Source: Paenibacillus oceani (GTDB lineage: Bacteria; Bacillota; Bacilli; Paenibacillales; NBRC-103111). Taken from it: 64,000 nt of DNA. Both the position numbers and the translations under genes were made by a program. The stretch's first letter is position 1. Every line of letters starts with the position of its first letter. Positions 36,493 through 45,908 of this stretch are shown in pieces. The DNA lies in NCBI RefSeq assembly GCF_014705615.1, contig NZ_JACXJA010000044.1, positions 33,433 through 97,432 of the forward strand. Reading direction: 5' to 3'. The notes under the pieces were generated by a model, which was not told the origin of the DNA, searched no databases, and worked only from the letters and a program-made list of their open reading frames with translations.

Positions 36493-36584
36493 CGAAAAAA
36501 GGAAGGATCGCGGCATGCAAACGCAAGAAATCCGTTTTCTCCGGCTCCCGGAGACACGAAGCTGCGACTTGTCGCACACAACAA

Positions 36585-36608
36585 AAGCCATGCTCAAGAG
36601 CATGGCTT
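36585..36608. other. 24-bp perfect palindrome
   Basis: AAGCCATGCTC AA GAGCATGGCTT, with 11-bp arms. On the minus strand it is followed by TTTTG, so it could act as a second terminator in front of bpsA. No gene overlaps it. Confidence 0.6.
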
Positions 36609-36639
36609 ACCGCAATCCAAAGAATATACGCGATGGCCT

Positions 36640-36748
36640 GTTCTTAACTAATTGGAGTCCGTCCTTTCCCGTTCGACAAATAAGCCGCGCTGGCAGCTCA
36701 ATCAAAAAGAAAAGGCAATCGACTCTATGCAATTGATTAGTTAAGAAC
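36640..36748. repeat. 109-bp segment with 13-bp terminal inverted repeats
   Basis: GTTCTTAACTAAT at 36640-36652 and its exact complement ATTAGTTAAGAAC at 36736-36748. The interior is 83 bp and non-coding. No clear target duplication flanks it. It could be a miniature inverted-repeat element or a pair of regulator sites. The surrounding 36749-37281 is AT-rich and holds no recognisable gene. Confidence 0.5.
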
Positions 36749-37281
36749 GCTCGCAGACATCAACAACATCTCCAGCCATCTAGAATACGACCATTATAAA
36801 AGAAACCGATATGAAAAATCAACTGTGCGGCTCCCCAGTCTGCCTTTAGCTGAGAGAAAAGGAAGCCGCCCTTTCCTGCTCGCATCAAAAGCAACCCCTT
36901 ACGCATGAGTCATTCGACGCGACAAAGGTTTCTGAAAGAAGCTTGTTCTTGCAAATTCGAAGAACAAAACAACGCAACCCTCCATTGATTTATAATAAAT
37001 AAAAAAATATATAAACCACATTAACGCAATCTAGTTGCAGTAAACCCTAAATCAAACAATTTATTATGATTTCGTTGACAAACTGTTGCACATTACCTAG
37101 TATAAGTAATAAGCCGAAGCTAATTTTGTAAACCAATATTAATTAATAATTGTGAACCACAATAAAATACAAGGAGGGATACCAGGGAGCGGCAAAGCTG
37201 CGGCTATGACATCGTACGGAACTTCCGGCTACGACATGCAAGAAGATTGTTAATTCCGATTCAGCTACATGGAGGGTTACT

Positions 37282-38277
37282 TTGAGTACAAAAATCGCAT
37301 TTCTGATGGACCGGAAAAACCGGACCAACCTGTTCGACACCGAGCATATGGAGCGTATCGCACGCCTCGGAGAGATCGCCCTGTTCAACGCCTCGGAAGC
37401 GCTTTCTCCTGATCATACCGCCGAGCTGATCGAAGGCGCCGACATTGCGGTCACTTCCTGGGGTTGTCCGCCGCTGGAGAAACCTATATTGGAGCGGGCC
37501 CCCGGTCTCAAGCTGATCGTGCATGCCGCGGGAACGGTGAAGCGTGTCGTCACTCCGGAGGTCATCCGCTCCGGCATCCGCGTCAGCAGCGCGAACTGCA
37601 TCTTGGGCAGACGGGTCGCGGAGACGGCGCTCGGTCTTACAATCGTGTCGCTCAAGAACATCTGGCAGCTGGCGGCCGATACGCGAAACAACGAATGGGG
37701 ACGCCATTATCACCGGGTCAAGGAGCTGTACGGAGTCACAATCGGCGTAGTGGGAGCGGGCGCATCCGGCCGGCCCTACATCGAACTGATGCGCCAGTTC
37801 CAGGTTCGCATCCTCGTATACGACCCGAACGTATCCGCCGAAGCGATCTCCGGCATGGGAGGCATCCCCGCAGACCTCGACACGCTGCTTGCCGAATCGG
37901 ACGTCGTATCGATTCACGCCCCTGCGATTCCGGCGACGAACCGCATGTTTAACGCCCGGAGGCTTGCCATGATGAAGGACGACGCAATTCTGATCAATAC
38001 GGCGAGAGGCTCCTTGATCGATGAAGATGCGCTGGTCGCCGAGCTGAGTACAGGAAGACTGCGGGCTTGTCTCGACGTAACGAACCCGGAACCCCCGGGA
38101 GCGGACCATCCGTTCCGCACACTGCCGAATGTAACGTTAATTCCGCATGTCGCAGGAGTCGTTACGAACGGATTAAGAAGTTTGGGAGCATTTACGGCGC
38201 AAGAATTGGAAGCGTTTGCAAATGACGGTTTATTAAACGGCGAGATCGATCTCAGCCGGCTGGACATACTTGCCTAA
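37282..38277 (+). CDS. D-2-hydroxyacid dehydrogenase, second copy
   Basis: 331 residues. The start is TTG 37282, with GGAGGG six bases upstream (MSTKIAFLMDRKNRTNLF). The NAD-binding segment is VTIGVVGAGASGRPYIELM then ILVYDPN. The catalytic region is INTARGSLIDEDALVAEL, with His in LIPHVAGVVTNG. It is a paralogue of the 32428 gene. It leads a plus-strand set followed 31 bp later by a solute-binding lipoprotein gene and then GntR/SBP regulator B. Confidence 0.9.
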   Translation: MSTKIAFLMDRKNRTNLFDTEHMERIARLGEIALFNASEALSPDHTAELIEGADIAVTSWGCPPLEKPILERAPGLKLIVHAAGTVKRVVTPEVIRSGIRVSSANCILGRRVAETALGLTIVSLKNIWQLAADTRNNEWGRHYHRVKELYGVTIGVVGAGASGRPYIELMRQFQVRILVYDPNVSAEAISGMGGIPADLDTLLAESDVVSIHAPAIPATNRMFNARRLAMMKDDAILINTARGSLIDEDALVAELSTGRLRACLDVTNPEPPGADHPFRTLPNVTLIPHVAGVVTNGLRSLGAFTAQELEAFANDGLLNGEIDLSRLDILA

Positions 38278-38308
38278 CCGTTTGACATCCGACTAGGAGG
38301 GTTCCAAG

Positions 38309-39661
38309 GTGATCAAAAAACACATCGCATCCAGCGCGTCCATCAGCATTCTGGCCATGACTGTGCTGCTCGCAGCATGCGGCGGCGGCGGCAGTACGCC
38401 GGCGGCATCTGGCCCCAGCCCGGCAGGCGGCGAGCAGCAGACTCCCCCTGCCAAAAAAGATCCGATTACGCTGACTATCTACACGGAAGGCGTGAACAAA
38501 GAGGAATTCGACGACCGCTTCCTCCCTTCCCTCACGAAAAAGTTTCCGCATATTACGATCGAGTACATTAAGGCGGCGGCAGGCACCACGATTACCGATC
38601 TTGTCGCCCAAAACAAAATACCCGACATTATGCGAATCGACGTCCCCGGTCTGAAAGCGAAATACTTGGATCTCGGCCTCGCTTACGGCCTGGATGAGCT
38701 GGTGAAGAAAAACCAGTACAATTTGAACCGGTTCGACGAAGTATTCATTCAGGAGATGAGAAATGCCGGAAGAACAGGCGAATTGTACGGTCTGCCGGTG
38801 CCGCCGTACTTTCCGCTCGTGCTCTACTACAACAAAGATTTGTTCGACCGGTTCGGAGTGCCGTATCCGAAGGACGGGATGACGTGGGACGAAGTATACG
38901 AGGTCGCCAAAAAAATGACCCGTGTCGAGAACGGGCTGGTATACCGAGGGTTCAGCTCCAGCATTACCGCCATGCTGCGCGACAACCCGTGGTCGCTGCC
39001 GATTCTCGACCCGGCAACGGACTCGCTGACCGATCCGGAGAAGTGGAAGACGCTGTTCACCACCTTCAAGAAATTTTACGACATCCCGAACAACGCCATG
39101 GACCCGAACTTGGCCAACGAAGGCAACGCATTCGGCAAAGGAACGGTCGCGATGATGGCCAATCAGCATAACATCTACCTGATCATTCCGGAAAACATCA
39201 ATTGGGATATCGTCTCGTACCCGATGCTGCCCGGCTCTCCCAACTTGATGGGCCAGCGCGGACCGGCTTACTGGTCGATTACGAAGCAGAGCAAATATAA
39301 GGAAGAAGCGTTCCAGGTTATAACGGAGATGCTCTCCGACGAAGTGCAGCAGGAAGATTCCAAGAAAGGCATACCTACAACGCTGACCAACAAGGATATC
39401 CAAAAAACGTTGGGTGCGTCGCATCCCGTCTACAGCAAAAAAAATATGAACGCGGTGTTTTACTATCCGCCTACCGCTCCGACTCCGAAGCGCAAGCCCG
39501 AACTGACCGATGTTCCGGGGCGTAACCAGGAGGCAATCATCCGGGAAGCGTTCAACGACGTCGTACTGAAAAACATCGATATGAATACGGCGCTGCGGAC
39601 GGCGGACGAGAAGCTGAAATTGGAGATCGCCAAGGAAAAAGCGGCATCCGGAGGCAAATAA
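38309..39661 (+). CDS. Extracellular solute-binding lipoprotein
   Basis: 450 residues, GTG start with GGAGGG upstream. The signal ends at the lipobox VLLAAC followed by a Gly-rich linker. The core has ITLTIYTEGVNKEEFDDRFL, YNKDLFDRFGVPYPKDGMTW and AFQVITEMLSDEVQ, with the C-terminal DMNTALRTADEKLKLEIA. It lies between the dehydrogenase and the GntR/SBP regulator, which carries a related binding domain without a signal. No permease genes are adjacent. Confidence 0.9.
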   Translation: MIKKHIASSASISILAMTVLLAACGGGGSTPAASGPSPAGGEQQTPPAKKDPITLTIYTEGVNKEEFDDRFLPSLTKKFPHITIEYIKAAAGTTITDLVAQNKIPDIMRIDVPGLKAKYLDLGLAYGLDELVKKNQYNLNRFDEVFIQEMRNAGRTGELYGLPVPPYFPLVLYYNKDLFDRFGVPYPKDGMTWDEVYEVAKKMTRVENGLVYRGFSSSITAMLRDNPWSLPILDPATDSLTDPEKWKTLFTTFKKFYDIPNNAMDPNLANEGNAFGKGTVAMMANQHNIYLIIPENINWDIVSYPMLPGSPNLMGQRGPAYWSITKQSKYKEEAFQVITEMLSDEVQQEDSKKGIPTTLTNKDIQKTLGASHPVYSKKNMNAVFYYPPTAPTPKRKPELTDVPGRNQEAIIREAFNDVVLKNIDMNTALRTADEKLKLEIAKEKAASGGK

Positions 39662-39674
39662 TTAGCGACTGCCC

Positions 39675-39715
39675 TAAGGGAAATCGGGACCGGCAACGGC
39701 GGCCGGTTTCCCTTG
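39675..39715 (+). terminator. Probable terminator after lipoprotein gene
   Basis: AAGGGAAATCGGGACCGGC, loop AACG, GCGGCCGGTTTCCCTT. The stem is imperfect and is followed by a T/C-rich stretch. Confidence 0.55.
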
Positions 39716-39777
39716 CCTTTCTTATACGCATCGTGTATGTTGGTAACAAAAACTGGTTACATACGGGCGGGATGGAT

Positions 39778-41187
39778 ATGCAGGACCAAGCAGGCAGAAA
39801 ACATTTTCGCCAGCGGATGGACTTGATGGTCCGGACGATTCGCGAAGACATTTCAGCCGGGCGCTTACGGCACGGCGATTTCCTGCCTTCGGAAAAAGCT
39901 TACGCCAAGCAATACGCACTGAGCAACAAATCGGTTCGCCAAGGACTGGATGTGCTGGTAGCCGAACGGCTGCTTGAGAAAATACCGCGGGTCGGCAACC
40001 GGGTGATCGGCACCGCCGCCGCCGGACAAGCCGTACTCCGATTCGGGTATTATCCGTCGATGCTGGAACAGGCGGCGCTGGAATCGTTAATCGAGCAATT
40101 CCATGCCAGACATCCGGATATTCGCGTTCAAATGATTCCGATGACGGCTCCCCAGACGTTCGGCGGACTGCGAACCTACGTGGATACCGATGCGCTGGAC
40201 CTGATCTCGATCAGTTCCTCGGCATTTGACGAATTTGTCACTAACGACGCGGCGGATTACTGGGAAACGGTCGATACGAATCCGCACATTTACCCTTTTT
40301 TAAATGAAACGTTACAGGCAGACGGACAGCTCAAAGCTCAACCGTTCATTTTCTCTCCGCTTATGCTGATCTACAACAAAAGCCATCTCCGCAGCCTGGA
40401 TCTGCTGGAGCCGGACAGCGGCTGGCGCTGGGGCGATCTGTTTGGGCATGCCTCCAAGCTGAATGTGGAGAAGGAGCGGATCGGGTTTTATTTTCATTTC
40501 CCGTCCTTTAACCGCTGGCCCGTCTTTTTGCTGCAAAGCGGCATGACCTTCGGCCGGGAGATGGACGGTACGATGAAGCTGCGCGGCACGCCTTTAGCGG
40601 ACGGGCTGCGCACGTGCCAGGAGCTCATCACGACACAGAACCGGTTTCCGCTCATGCTGTCGGATAAGGAAGCGGATGCGGAAAAGCTGTTTTTCGACGG
40701 CAAAGTCTCGATGCTGATGACTTCCTACTTCAGCTTGAACATGCATCCTCATAATCCGAAAATCAAATACGACATCGCTCCACTGCCTTACGTGAACGAA
40801 AGCAAGACGCTGCTGCTCGTGATCGGGCTTGCGATCAGCAGCCGGTCGCAGCATAAGGATAACGCGAAGCTGCTGCTCGATTTTCTGATTTCTTACCGTT
40901 CCCAACTGACGATCCGGCAGACAACGCTTAGCATACCAAGCTTGAAGCCGGCCGCCGAATGGACGGGGAAGGAGACGATGTACCGGCCGTCCCGATTTCA
41001 TATGTACCGGGAGATAATCCCGACCTTCGCCCAGCAAAAAGATCTGCGTCTAAGCAAATCCGAGCTGGGACTTATCCAGCGGGAAGCCCGGTTGTACTGG
41101 TCGGGCCTTGAAGCGGAGGACGTCTTTCTGGACAGGCTGGAGAAGCTGCTGTCGCATCCCGGTCAGAACGCGGACGGATCGGCGTAA
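39778..41187 (+). CDS. GntR winged helix fused to a solute-binding-protein domain (regulator B)
   Basis: 469 residues from ATG 39778 (GGGCGGG upstream; 39772 is also possible). Residues 1-80 are a GntR winged helix (MDLMVRTIREDISAGRLRHG, LPSEKAYAKQYALSNKSVRQ, GLDVLVAERLLEKIP). The rest is a signal-less solute-binding domain (LRFGYYPSMLEQAALESLIE, FIFSPLMLIYNKSHLRSLDL, DSGWRWGDLFGHASKL, KLFFDGKVSMLMTSYFSL). It is a paralogue of the 33805 protein along its whole length. Both end with YRPSRFHMYREIIPTF-like segments and a C-terminal helix. It is predicted to control the dehydrogenase/lipoprotein genes just upstream. Confidence 0.85.
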   Translation: MQDQAGRKHFRQRMDLMVRTIREDISAGRLRHGDFLPSEKAYAKQYALSNKSVRQGLDVLVAERLLEKIPRVGNRVIGTAAAGQAVLRFGYYPSMLEQAALESLIEQFHARHPDIRVQMIPMTAPQTFGGLRTYVDTDALDLISISSSAFDEFVTNDAADYWETVDTNPHIYPFLNETLQADGQLKAQPFIFSPLMLIYNKSHLRSLDLLEPDSGWRWGDLFGHASKLNVEKERIGFYFHFPSFNRWPVFLLQSGMTFGREMDGTMKLRGTPLADGLRTCQELITTQNRFPLMLSDKEADAEKLFFDGKVSMLMTSYFSLNMHPHNPKIKYDIAPLPYVNESKTLLLVIGLAISSRSQHKDNAKLLLDFLISYRSQLTIRQTTLSIPSLKPAAEWTGKETMYRPSRFHMYREIIPTFAQQKDLRLSKSELGLIQREARLYWSGLEAEDVFLDRLEKLLSHPGQNADGSA

Positions 41188-41223
41188 GGATACGGCCACA
41201 TATCTTTCTCCCCCTGCAGACAG

Positions 41224-41257
41224 AGAAAAAGCCGATTCTCAACGAATCGGCTTTTTC
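41224..41257. terminator. Bidirectional terminator
   Basis: GAAAAAGCCGATTC, loop TCAAC, GAATCGGCTTTTTC. It is shared by the converging regulator B and YjcZ-like genes. Confidence 0.9.
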
Positions 41258-41270
41258 CGGTTAGTCGGTG

Positions 41271-41369
41271 TTAGATCCAAGCGCGGCTAACGATTACCAA
41301 GAGGATAAACAGTACGAGAATAACTCCCGTCGTTGTGCCCAGACCACCGCAAGTTCCAGCGAAAGACAT
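41271..41369 (-). CDS. YjcZ-family small sporulation-type peptide
   Basis: A 32-residue protein, too short for most gene finders, from ATG 41369 behind a strong AAGGGGGAGG. It begins MSFAGTCGGLGTTTG and ends in a single hydrophobic helix VILVLFILLVIVSRAWI. The Gly-rich head plus VLFILLVIV tail is the signature of the YjcZ family found in spore-formers; members are small membrane peptides, several made in the forespore. The biochemical role is not known. A terminator follows 13 bp after the stop. Confidence 0.85.
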   Translation of the reverse strand: MSFAGTCGGLGTTTGVILVLFILLVIVSRAWI

Positions 41370-41588
41370 GTTCGGCAACCTCCCCCTTATCATGATGAAA
41401 TATTGTATTGCGGCTACTCTCTACTTGCTTGGATAGCCGCCTATTTTGCGGATAAATCGTATATTTTTTTCGGTCCGGCCTACACGGAAGTCCCGAATTG
41501 GAAACGATTGTAACCTCACTTTCTGATTGGAGGCGGCCGGATTTGCAAACCCTATACGTAGATTTTCCACAAAGGACGGGGGCCGATT

Positions 41589-42353
41589 ATGCGTATTCAA
41601 CGAGCTTTGCTAAGTATCAGCCTTCTTGCCGCCTTGCTAGCGCTGCCGCATCCCGCCGCTTCCGCCGAGGAGCAAGCTGCGGCAGCGGCTCGCATGGCGG
41701 CGATCGTCATCGACGATTTGGGCAACAATATGGCCGGGACCGAGGAGATCGTAGGTATGCCTTTTCCGATTACGGTAGCCGTCATGCCGTTTCTCCCCTC
41801 CTCCCAAAAAGATGCGGAAGCGGCTCACCGCAACGGTCACGAGGTTATCGTCCATCTGCCGATGGAGCCGCTGAAAGGCAATAAGAGCTGGCTCGGCCCC
41901 GGAGCGATCACTTGCGACCTGAGCGACGACGAGATCCGCAAGCGGGTCCATGCCGCAATCGACGACATCCCCCATGCCATCGGGATTAACAACCATATGG
42001 GCTCGAAGGCGACGGTAGACGAGCGCGTCATGCGCGTTGTGCTGGAAGTATGCCGGGAACGGGGACTCTTCTTTCTGGACAGCCATACGAACTACAGAAG
42101 CATCGTGTCGAAGCTGGCCAAGCAGATCGGAGTACCCTGTATCGAAAACCATCTGTTTCTAGACGACGTCAAAAGCAAAATGCACGTCCTGAACCAGATA
42201 AAGCTGCTGCAGAAACATTTGCGCGAACACGAGCCCTGCATCGCGATCGGGCATGTCGGCAGCGGGGGCAAAATTACGGCGGAGCTGGTCCGGCAGCTTC
42301 CGGGCACGATGGAAAACGTCCAGTTTGTCGGCGTATCGAAGCTCGTCCGTTAA
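41589..42353 (+). CDS. Divergent polysaccharide deacetylase (YibQ-like)
   Basis: 254 residues with a Sec signal (LLSISLLAALLALPHPAASAEE). The catalytic-fold motifs are AAIVIDDLGNN (metal Asp pair), EVIVHLPMEP, GINNHMGSKAT (His-based metal site) and FFLDSHTNY, with IGHVGSGGK near the end. These define the YibQ/DUF610 branch of the CE4-like barrel. The family is exported, and an envelope polysaccharide substrate is presumed but unproven. Plus strand, convergent with the ABC exporter genes. Confidence 0.85.
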   Translation: MRIQRALLSISLLAALLALPHPAASAEEQAAAAARMAAIVIDDLGNNMAGTEEIVGMPFPITVAVMPFLPSSQKDAEAAHRNGHEVIVHLPMEPLKGNKSWLGPGAITCDLSDDEIRKRVHAAIDDIPHAIGINNHMGSKATVDERVMRVVLEVCRERGLFFLDSHTNYRSIVSKLAKQIGVPCIENHLFLDDVKSKMHVLNQIKLLQKHLREHEPCIAIGHVGSGGKITAELVRQLPGTMENVQFVGVSKLVR

Positions 42354-42406
42354 AAGAGGGACTTGCCGTCTGCCGCTGCGGCGTGCGTCATCCGGCATCC
42401 GGAGCA

Positions 42407-44125
42407 TCACGATGCGTCGGGCCGCATCGCTTGAACCAGTCTCCCGAACACCGGGCTGCGCTCGATCAGTTCGGCATACGTCCCCTGCTCGGTTACGGTT
42501 CCACGCTCAACCACATAGATGAGATCGGCGCGCGCGATCGTACTCAGCCGGTGGGCGATGAAAATCGTCGTCCGCCCGTTGCGGCGCTCTTCGATGCTTC
42601 GCAGAACGAGGCGTTCCGTCTCGCCGTCCAGCGCGGACGTCGATTCATCCATAATCAACAGCTCGGGATCGGCCAGCAGCGCTCTTGCGATGGCGATCCT
42701 TTGTTTTTGTCCTCCCGACAAAGCGGCTCCCCGTTCGCCGATCCAGGTATCGTACCCGTCAGGCAGCGTCTCCGCCGTCTCGCTGAATTGGGCGGCCGCG
42801 CACGCTTCCCGGATGTCGTCGTCCGTCACCTTTTGGCCGAATGCTAAGTTAAACCGTATCGTATCCGGATACATGTACGTCTCCTGGAACACCAGACTTA
42901 CTTTACTCGCCCAATCGTCTCTCCGGACCGTTTCGAGCGGGATGCCATTAACCGTGATCGTGCCGCCCGCCGGCTCGATCAATCGGACCAGCAACTGAGC
43001 AATGGTCGATTTGCCGCTTCCGCTTTCGCCTACGAACGCAATCTTTTTGCCGACCGGAATGTCCAGGTTCAAGTTATGCAGTGCGGGAGTTAGAAGCTCG
43101 CCGTACCCAAACTGGACCGCGTCGAATCGGATGCTGCGAATCGGCTCCTCGAACCGTATCGTCCCTGCTCTGATCGACTCGGAACCGGCCCCTTCCCGGT
43201 AACGCTCTACGCTGGCGAAAGAACTGGAGATGCCGATCAGAAAATGGTAGCTGCCGCTAATCGAATCGATCAATTGAGCCGCAAATTGATACACGACAAC
43301 GAAAGTTCCGATTGTAACGGCTTGATTCAGCACCTGGTATCCCAGAAAGGCAAGCACGATCAGATTAAAGCCCCACTTGATCGCTCCGGCGTACACGGCA
43401 TGTTTGTTTGTGATAACGCCCTCTTCCTTGCTTTTGTCCATATAACGTTGGTACCGGTTGTTCAGCTCCTGGTACTCCCGGTCCTGCCGGTGAAAGGCCA
43501 AAATCTCCCTCGTATGGGTAAGCCCCTCTTCCAGACGGCCCATAATATCGGCGCGATGTTCGCTTTTGGCTTTGGATGCCATCTTAAGCTTTGCCGCGAA
43601 CGATTTGCCTAGCAGGATGTATATCGGGCTAATGGCAAGCACGATAAGCAGCGCCGAGGGGCTCGCGAGCCCTACGATCGTCAGGAGAGCGACCGTTTTG
43701 ACCAGCGTTTGGATTCCTTCGGGGAAACGCTGACCGAACGTGGCGGAGACGGTTTCCACATCTTGCGTCAACAGCTGCAGACGGTGCGTTTTTGGAACGG
43801 AGCGATAAGCAGCGATTGGCGTAACGTGCATCCGGTTCATAAAGTCCGCTATCAGCTTCTGCCGAACTTTCGCTTTCAGCCGGAGGAGCATCGTTTTGAC
43901 GATCGTAAACAGCGCAGAGTCCAATAAAGCTGCAAGGATGAACAAGATCAGGATATAAGGAAGTCGGCCGTATTCCCCCGCCGTGAACACATCGTCGATA
44001 ATCAGTTTCTGAATGCCGGTCCCGGCTAATCCGGCTGCCGTTTCGACCAGCATCAGCACGAGAACCAGTCCGTACGTTACCCGGAAAGGCGCCAATAAAC
44101 GGACCATCCACCTCATGTTACTCAT
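42407..44125 (-). CDS. ABC exporter subunit (membrane domain plus ATPase), second of pair
   Basis: 572 residues. An N-terminal six-helix exporter domain (about 15-300) is followed by an ATPase domain with Walker A VGESGSGKSTIAQLL, signature LSGGQKQRIAIARALL and Walker B LLIMDESTSALD; the H-loop is FIAHRLST. The catalytic Glu is present. Its start overlaps the stop of the 44118 gene by 8 bp, so the two half transporters are made together and probably form a heterodimer. The substrate (drug, lipid or peptide) is not evident. Confidence 0.92.
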   Translation of the reverse strand: MSNMRWMVRLLAPFRVTYGLVLVLMLVETAAGLAGTGIQKLIIDDVFTAGEYGRLPYILILFILAALLDSALFTIVKTMLLRLKAKVRQKLIADFMNRMHVTPIAAYRSVPKTHRLQLLTQDVETVSATFGQRFPEGIQTLVKTVALLTIVGLASPSALLIVLAISPIYILLGKSFAAKLKMASKAKSEHRADIMGRLEEGLTHTREILAFHRQDREYQELNNRYQRYMDKSKEEGVITNKHAVYAGAIKWGFNLIVLAFLGYQVLNQAVTIGTFVVVYQFAAQLIDSISGSYHFLIGISSSFASVERYREGAGSESIRAGTIRFEEPIRSIRFDAVQFGYGELLTPALHNLNLDIPVGKKIAFVGESGSGKSTIAQLLVRLIEPAGGTITVNGIPLETVRRDDWASKVSLVFQETYMYPDTIRFNLAFGQKVTDDDIREACAAAQFSETAETLPDGYDTWIGERGAALSGGQKQRIAIARALLADPELLIMDESTSALDGETERLVLRSIEERRNGRTTIFIAHRLSTIARADLIYVVERGTVTEQGTYAELIERSPVFGRLVQAMRPDAS

Positions 44126-45908
44126 CGTGCTCCATCCTCCCTTGCACCAGCTTGTAGAACAGCTGCCGGCGGCTCATCAGTTCTTCATACGTGCCGTCTT
44201 CGGCAATTCGGCCCCGCTCCAGCAGGACGATCCGGTCATAGTGCCGGATAACGGACAGCCGGTGCGCGACCGCCACTACCGTACGGCCCTGAAGCAGCGC
44301 ATCCAGCGCAAGGTTCACTTCCCGCTCGTTAACCGAATCAAGCGCTGAAGTCGCTTCGTCGAGCAGAACGACCGGCGGGTTGCGGAGGAGCATCCGAGCG
44401 ATCGCGATCCGCTGCTTCTGGCCGCCGGACAACGTGTCTCCGCGATCGCCGACGATCGTATCGTATCCGTCAGGCAGTTGATTAATAAAAGGGTCCGCAC
44501 GGGCCGCAACCGCCGCAGCTTTCACTTCCTCGTCGGACGCCTCCGGATTGCCCAGCCGGATATTATCTTTCACTGACGCATGAAAGAGCAGCGTATCCTG
44601 AAACACATAACCTACCGCCCCGCGAAGCTGCTCCAGCTTCATCCGGTTCAGCGGCACTCCGTCCAAACGAATCTCGCCTCCGGACGGATCGTAGAAACGG
44701 CCCAGCAGCTTCAACACAGTTGACTTTCCGCATCCGCTCGCACCAACGATGACTGTTCTCTCCCCCGCACGGATCAGCAAGTCGAAACCGGAAAGTGCCT
44801 CGGGGCGGCCCGGATAAGCGAAAAATACGTCCACCAGCGCAAGCTCGCCCCTCACTTCTCCTTCGGGCAGAGGAACCGGCTGCAGAGGCTCCGATACATC
44901 GGGAACGAGCCGCATCACTTCGCGGATTTTCTCAGCTTGCAGGAGCAATACTTTCTGAGTGGAGACGGACATGAGAATAAAAGAAAAATAGCCGATCGTC
45001 ATCAAGTAGTACAGTAAAAATGCGACGAATTCCCCGACCGTCAGGCTCGTTTCGCTAACAAGCGTACCGCCGTATACGAATAGAACAACGGCGCCGAGCG
45101 ATATCGACAAGCTGCGCAGCGAACCGCGGACAAGCGCCAAGTAATTTGTACGGACATCGCTTTCGTTATACGCCGCCACCCGGTTCAACAGACGGCCCAT
45201 ATCCCAGTGCTCTTTCCCGGAAGCGCGGATTTCGGGCAGTGCCGACAAGCTGTCGTAGATCGCCTGATTCATTCTCCTGCCGTCCTCCGCACGCTTGCGT
45301 CCGGACAGCGCCGTCTTGCGGGAGAGCGCCGGGGCGAACAGATAAAACGTAAAGAAGCAAGGCAGCACCGCCAGCGACAGCTTCCAGTGCGTGAGGAACA
45401 TAACGGTCGTCATCACGAGAACGAACAATACATATTGAATCAGCTTCGGCAAATACGACTGATAGATCGACTGGATGGCAGCAACCTCGCTGTTAAGCAG
45501 AGAGAGCGTATCGCCCGCCGGATGCCGGTCTGTATAGGCAAGCCCGAGCTCCCGAAGCTTACGGAAGACGTCCAGCTGAAGATCCCGGGCCGCTTGTTCC
45601 TGAATGACCCGTTGCCAATGGTTGCGGAGTACCGTTAATGCCAGCATCAGCATGATCAGCGCGCCGATTCCCGTTAGCAGCCAATAAAAAAGCGAGACGC
45701 TACGGCTCGGCAGCAGGTGGTCGATCACGATTTGAATTCCTTTCGGAATCGTCATCTCAATGAGAGATAAGAGCAGATTGCACACCAACAGCCCCGCGAA
45801 GAGAAGTCGATAGGGCGACAAATACGACAATACCCATATGTACGCCGGGATCGCTCCCGGACCCTGTCCTCTCCTGCGAACCGGCTGCAAATGACCCGAT
45901 AGTTCCAA
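44118..45908 (-). CDS. ABC exporter subunit (membrane domain plus ATPase), first of pair
   Basis: 596 residues, TTG start at 45908 with GGAGGG seven bases upstream. The six-helix domain (LSYLSPYRLLFAGLLVCNLL onward) precedes an ATPase with Walker A VGASGCGKSTVLKLL, signature LSGGQKQRIAIARMLL and Walker B VVLLDEATSALD. Both subunits of the pair keep a canonical signature and Walker B Glu, so neither ATP site is visibly degenerate. No regulator or substrate gene is adjacent. Confidence 0.92.
   Translation of the reverse strand: MELSGHLQPVRRRGQGPGAIPAYIWVLSYLSPYRLLFAGLLVCNLLLSLIEMTIPKGIQIVIDHLLPSRSVSLFYWLLTGIGALIMLMLALTVLRNHWQRVIQEQAARDLQLDVFRKLRELGLAYTDRHPAGDTLSLLNSEVAAIQSIYQSYLPKLIQYVLFVLVMTTVMFLTHWKLSLAVLPCFFTFYLFAPALSRKTALSGRKRAEDGRRMNQAIYDSLSALPEIRASGKEHWDMGRLLNRVAAYNESDVRTNYLALVRGSLRSLSISLGAVVLFVYGGTLVSETSLTVGEFVAFLLYYLMTIGYFSFILMSVSTQKVLLLQAEKIREVMRLVPDVSEPLQPVPLPEGEVRGELALVDVFFAYPGRPEALSGFDLLIRAGERTVIVGASGCGKSTVLKLLGRFYDPSGGEIRLDGVPLNRMKLEQLRGAVGYVFQDTLLFHASVKDNIRLGNPEASDEEVKAAAVAARADPFINQLPDGYDTIVGDRGDTLSGGQKQRIAIARMLLRNPPVVLLDEATSALDSVNEREVNLALDALLQGRTVVAVAHRLSVIRHYDRIVLLERGRIAEDGTYEELMSRRQLFYKLVQGRMEHDE

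Noticed and set aside
36640..36748. Insertion sequence
   Set aside because: Terminal inverted repeats are present but there is no transposase frame and no target duplication; kept only as a possible miniature element.
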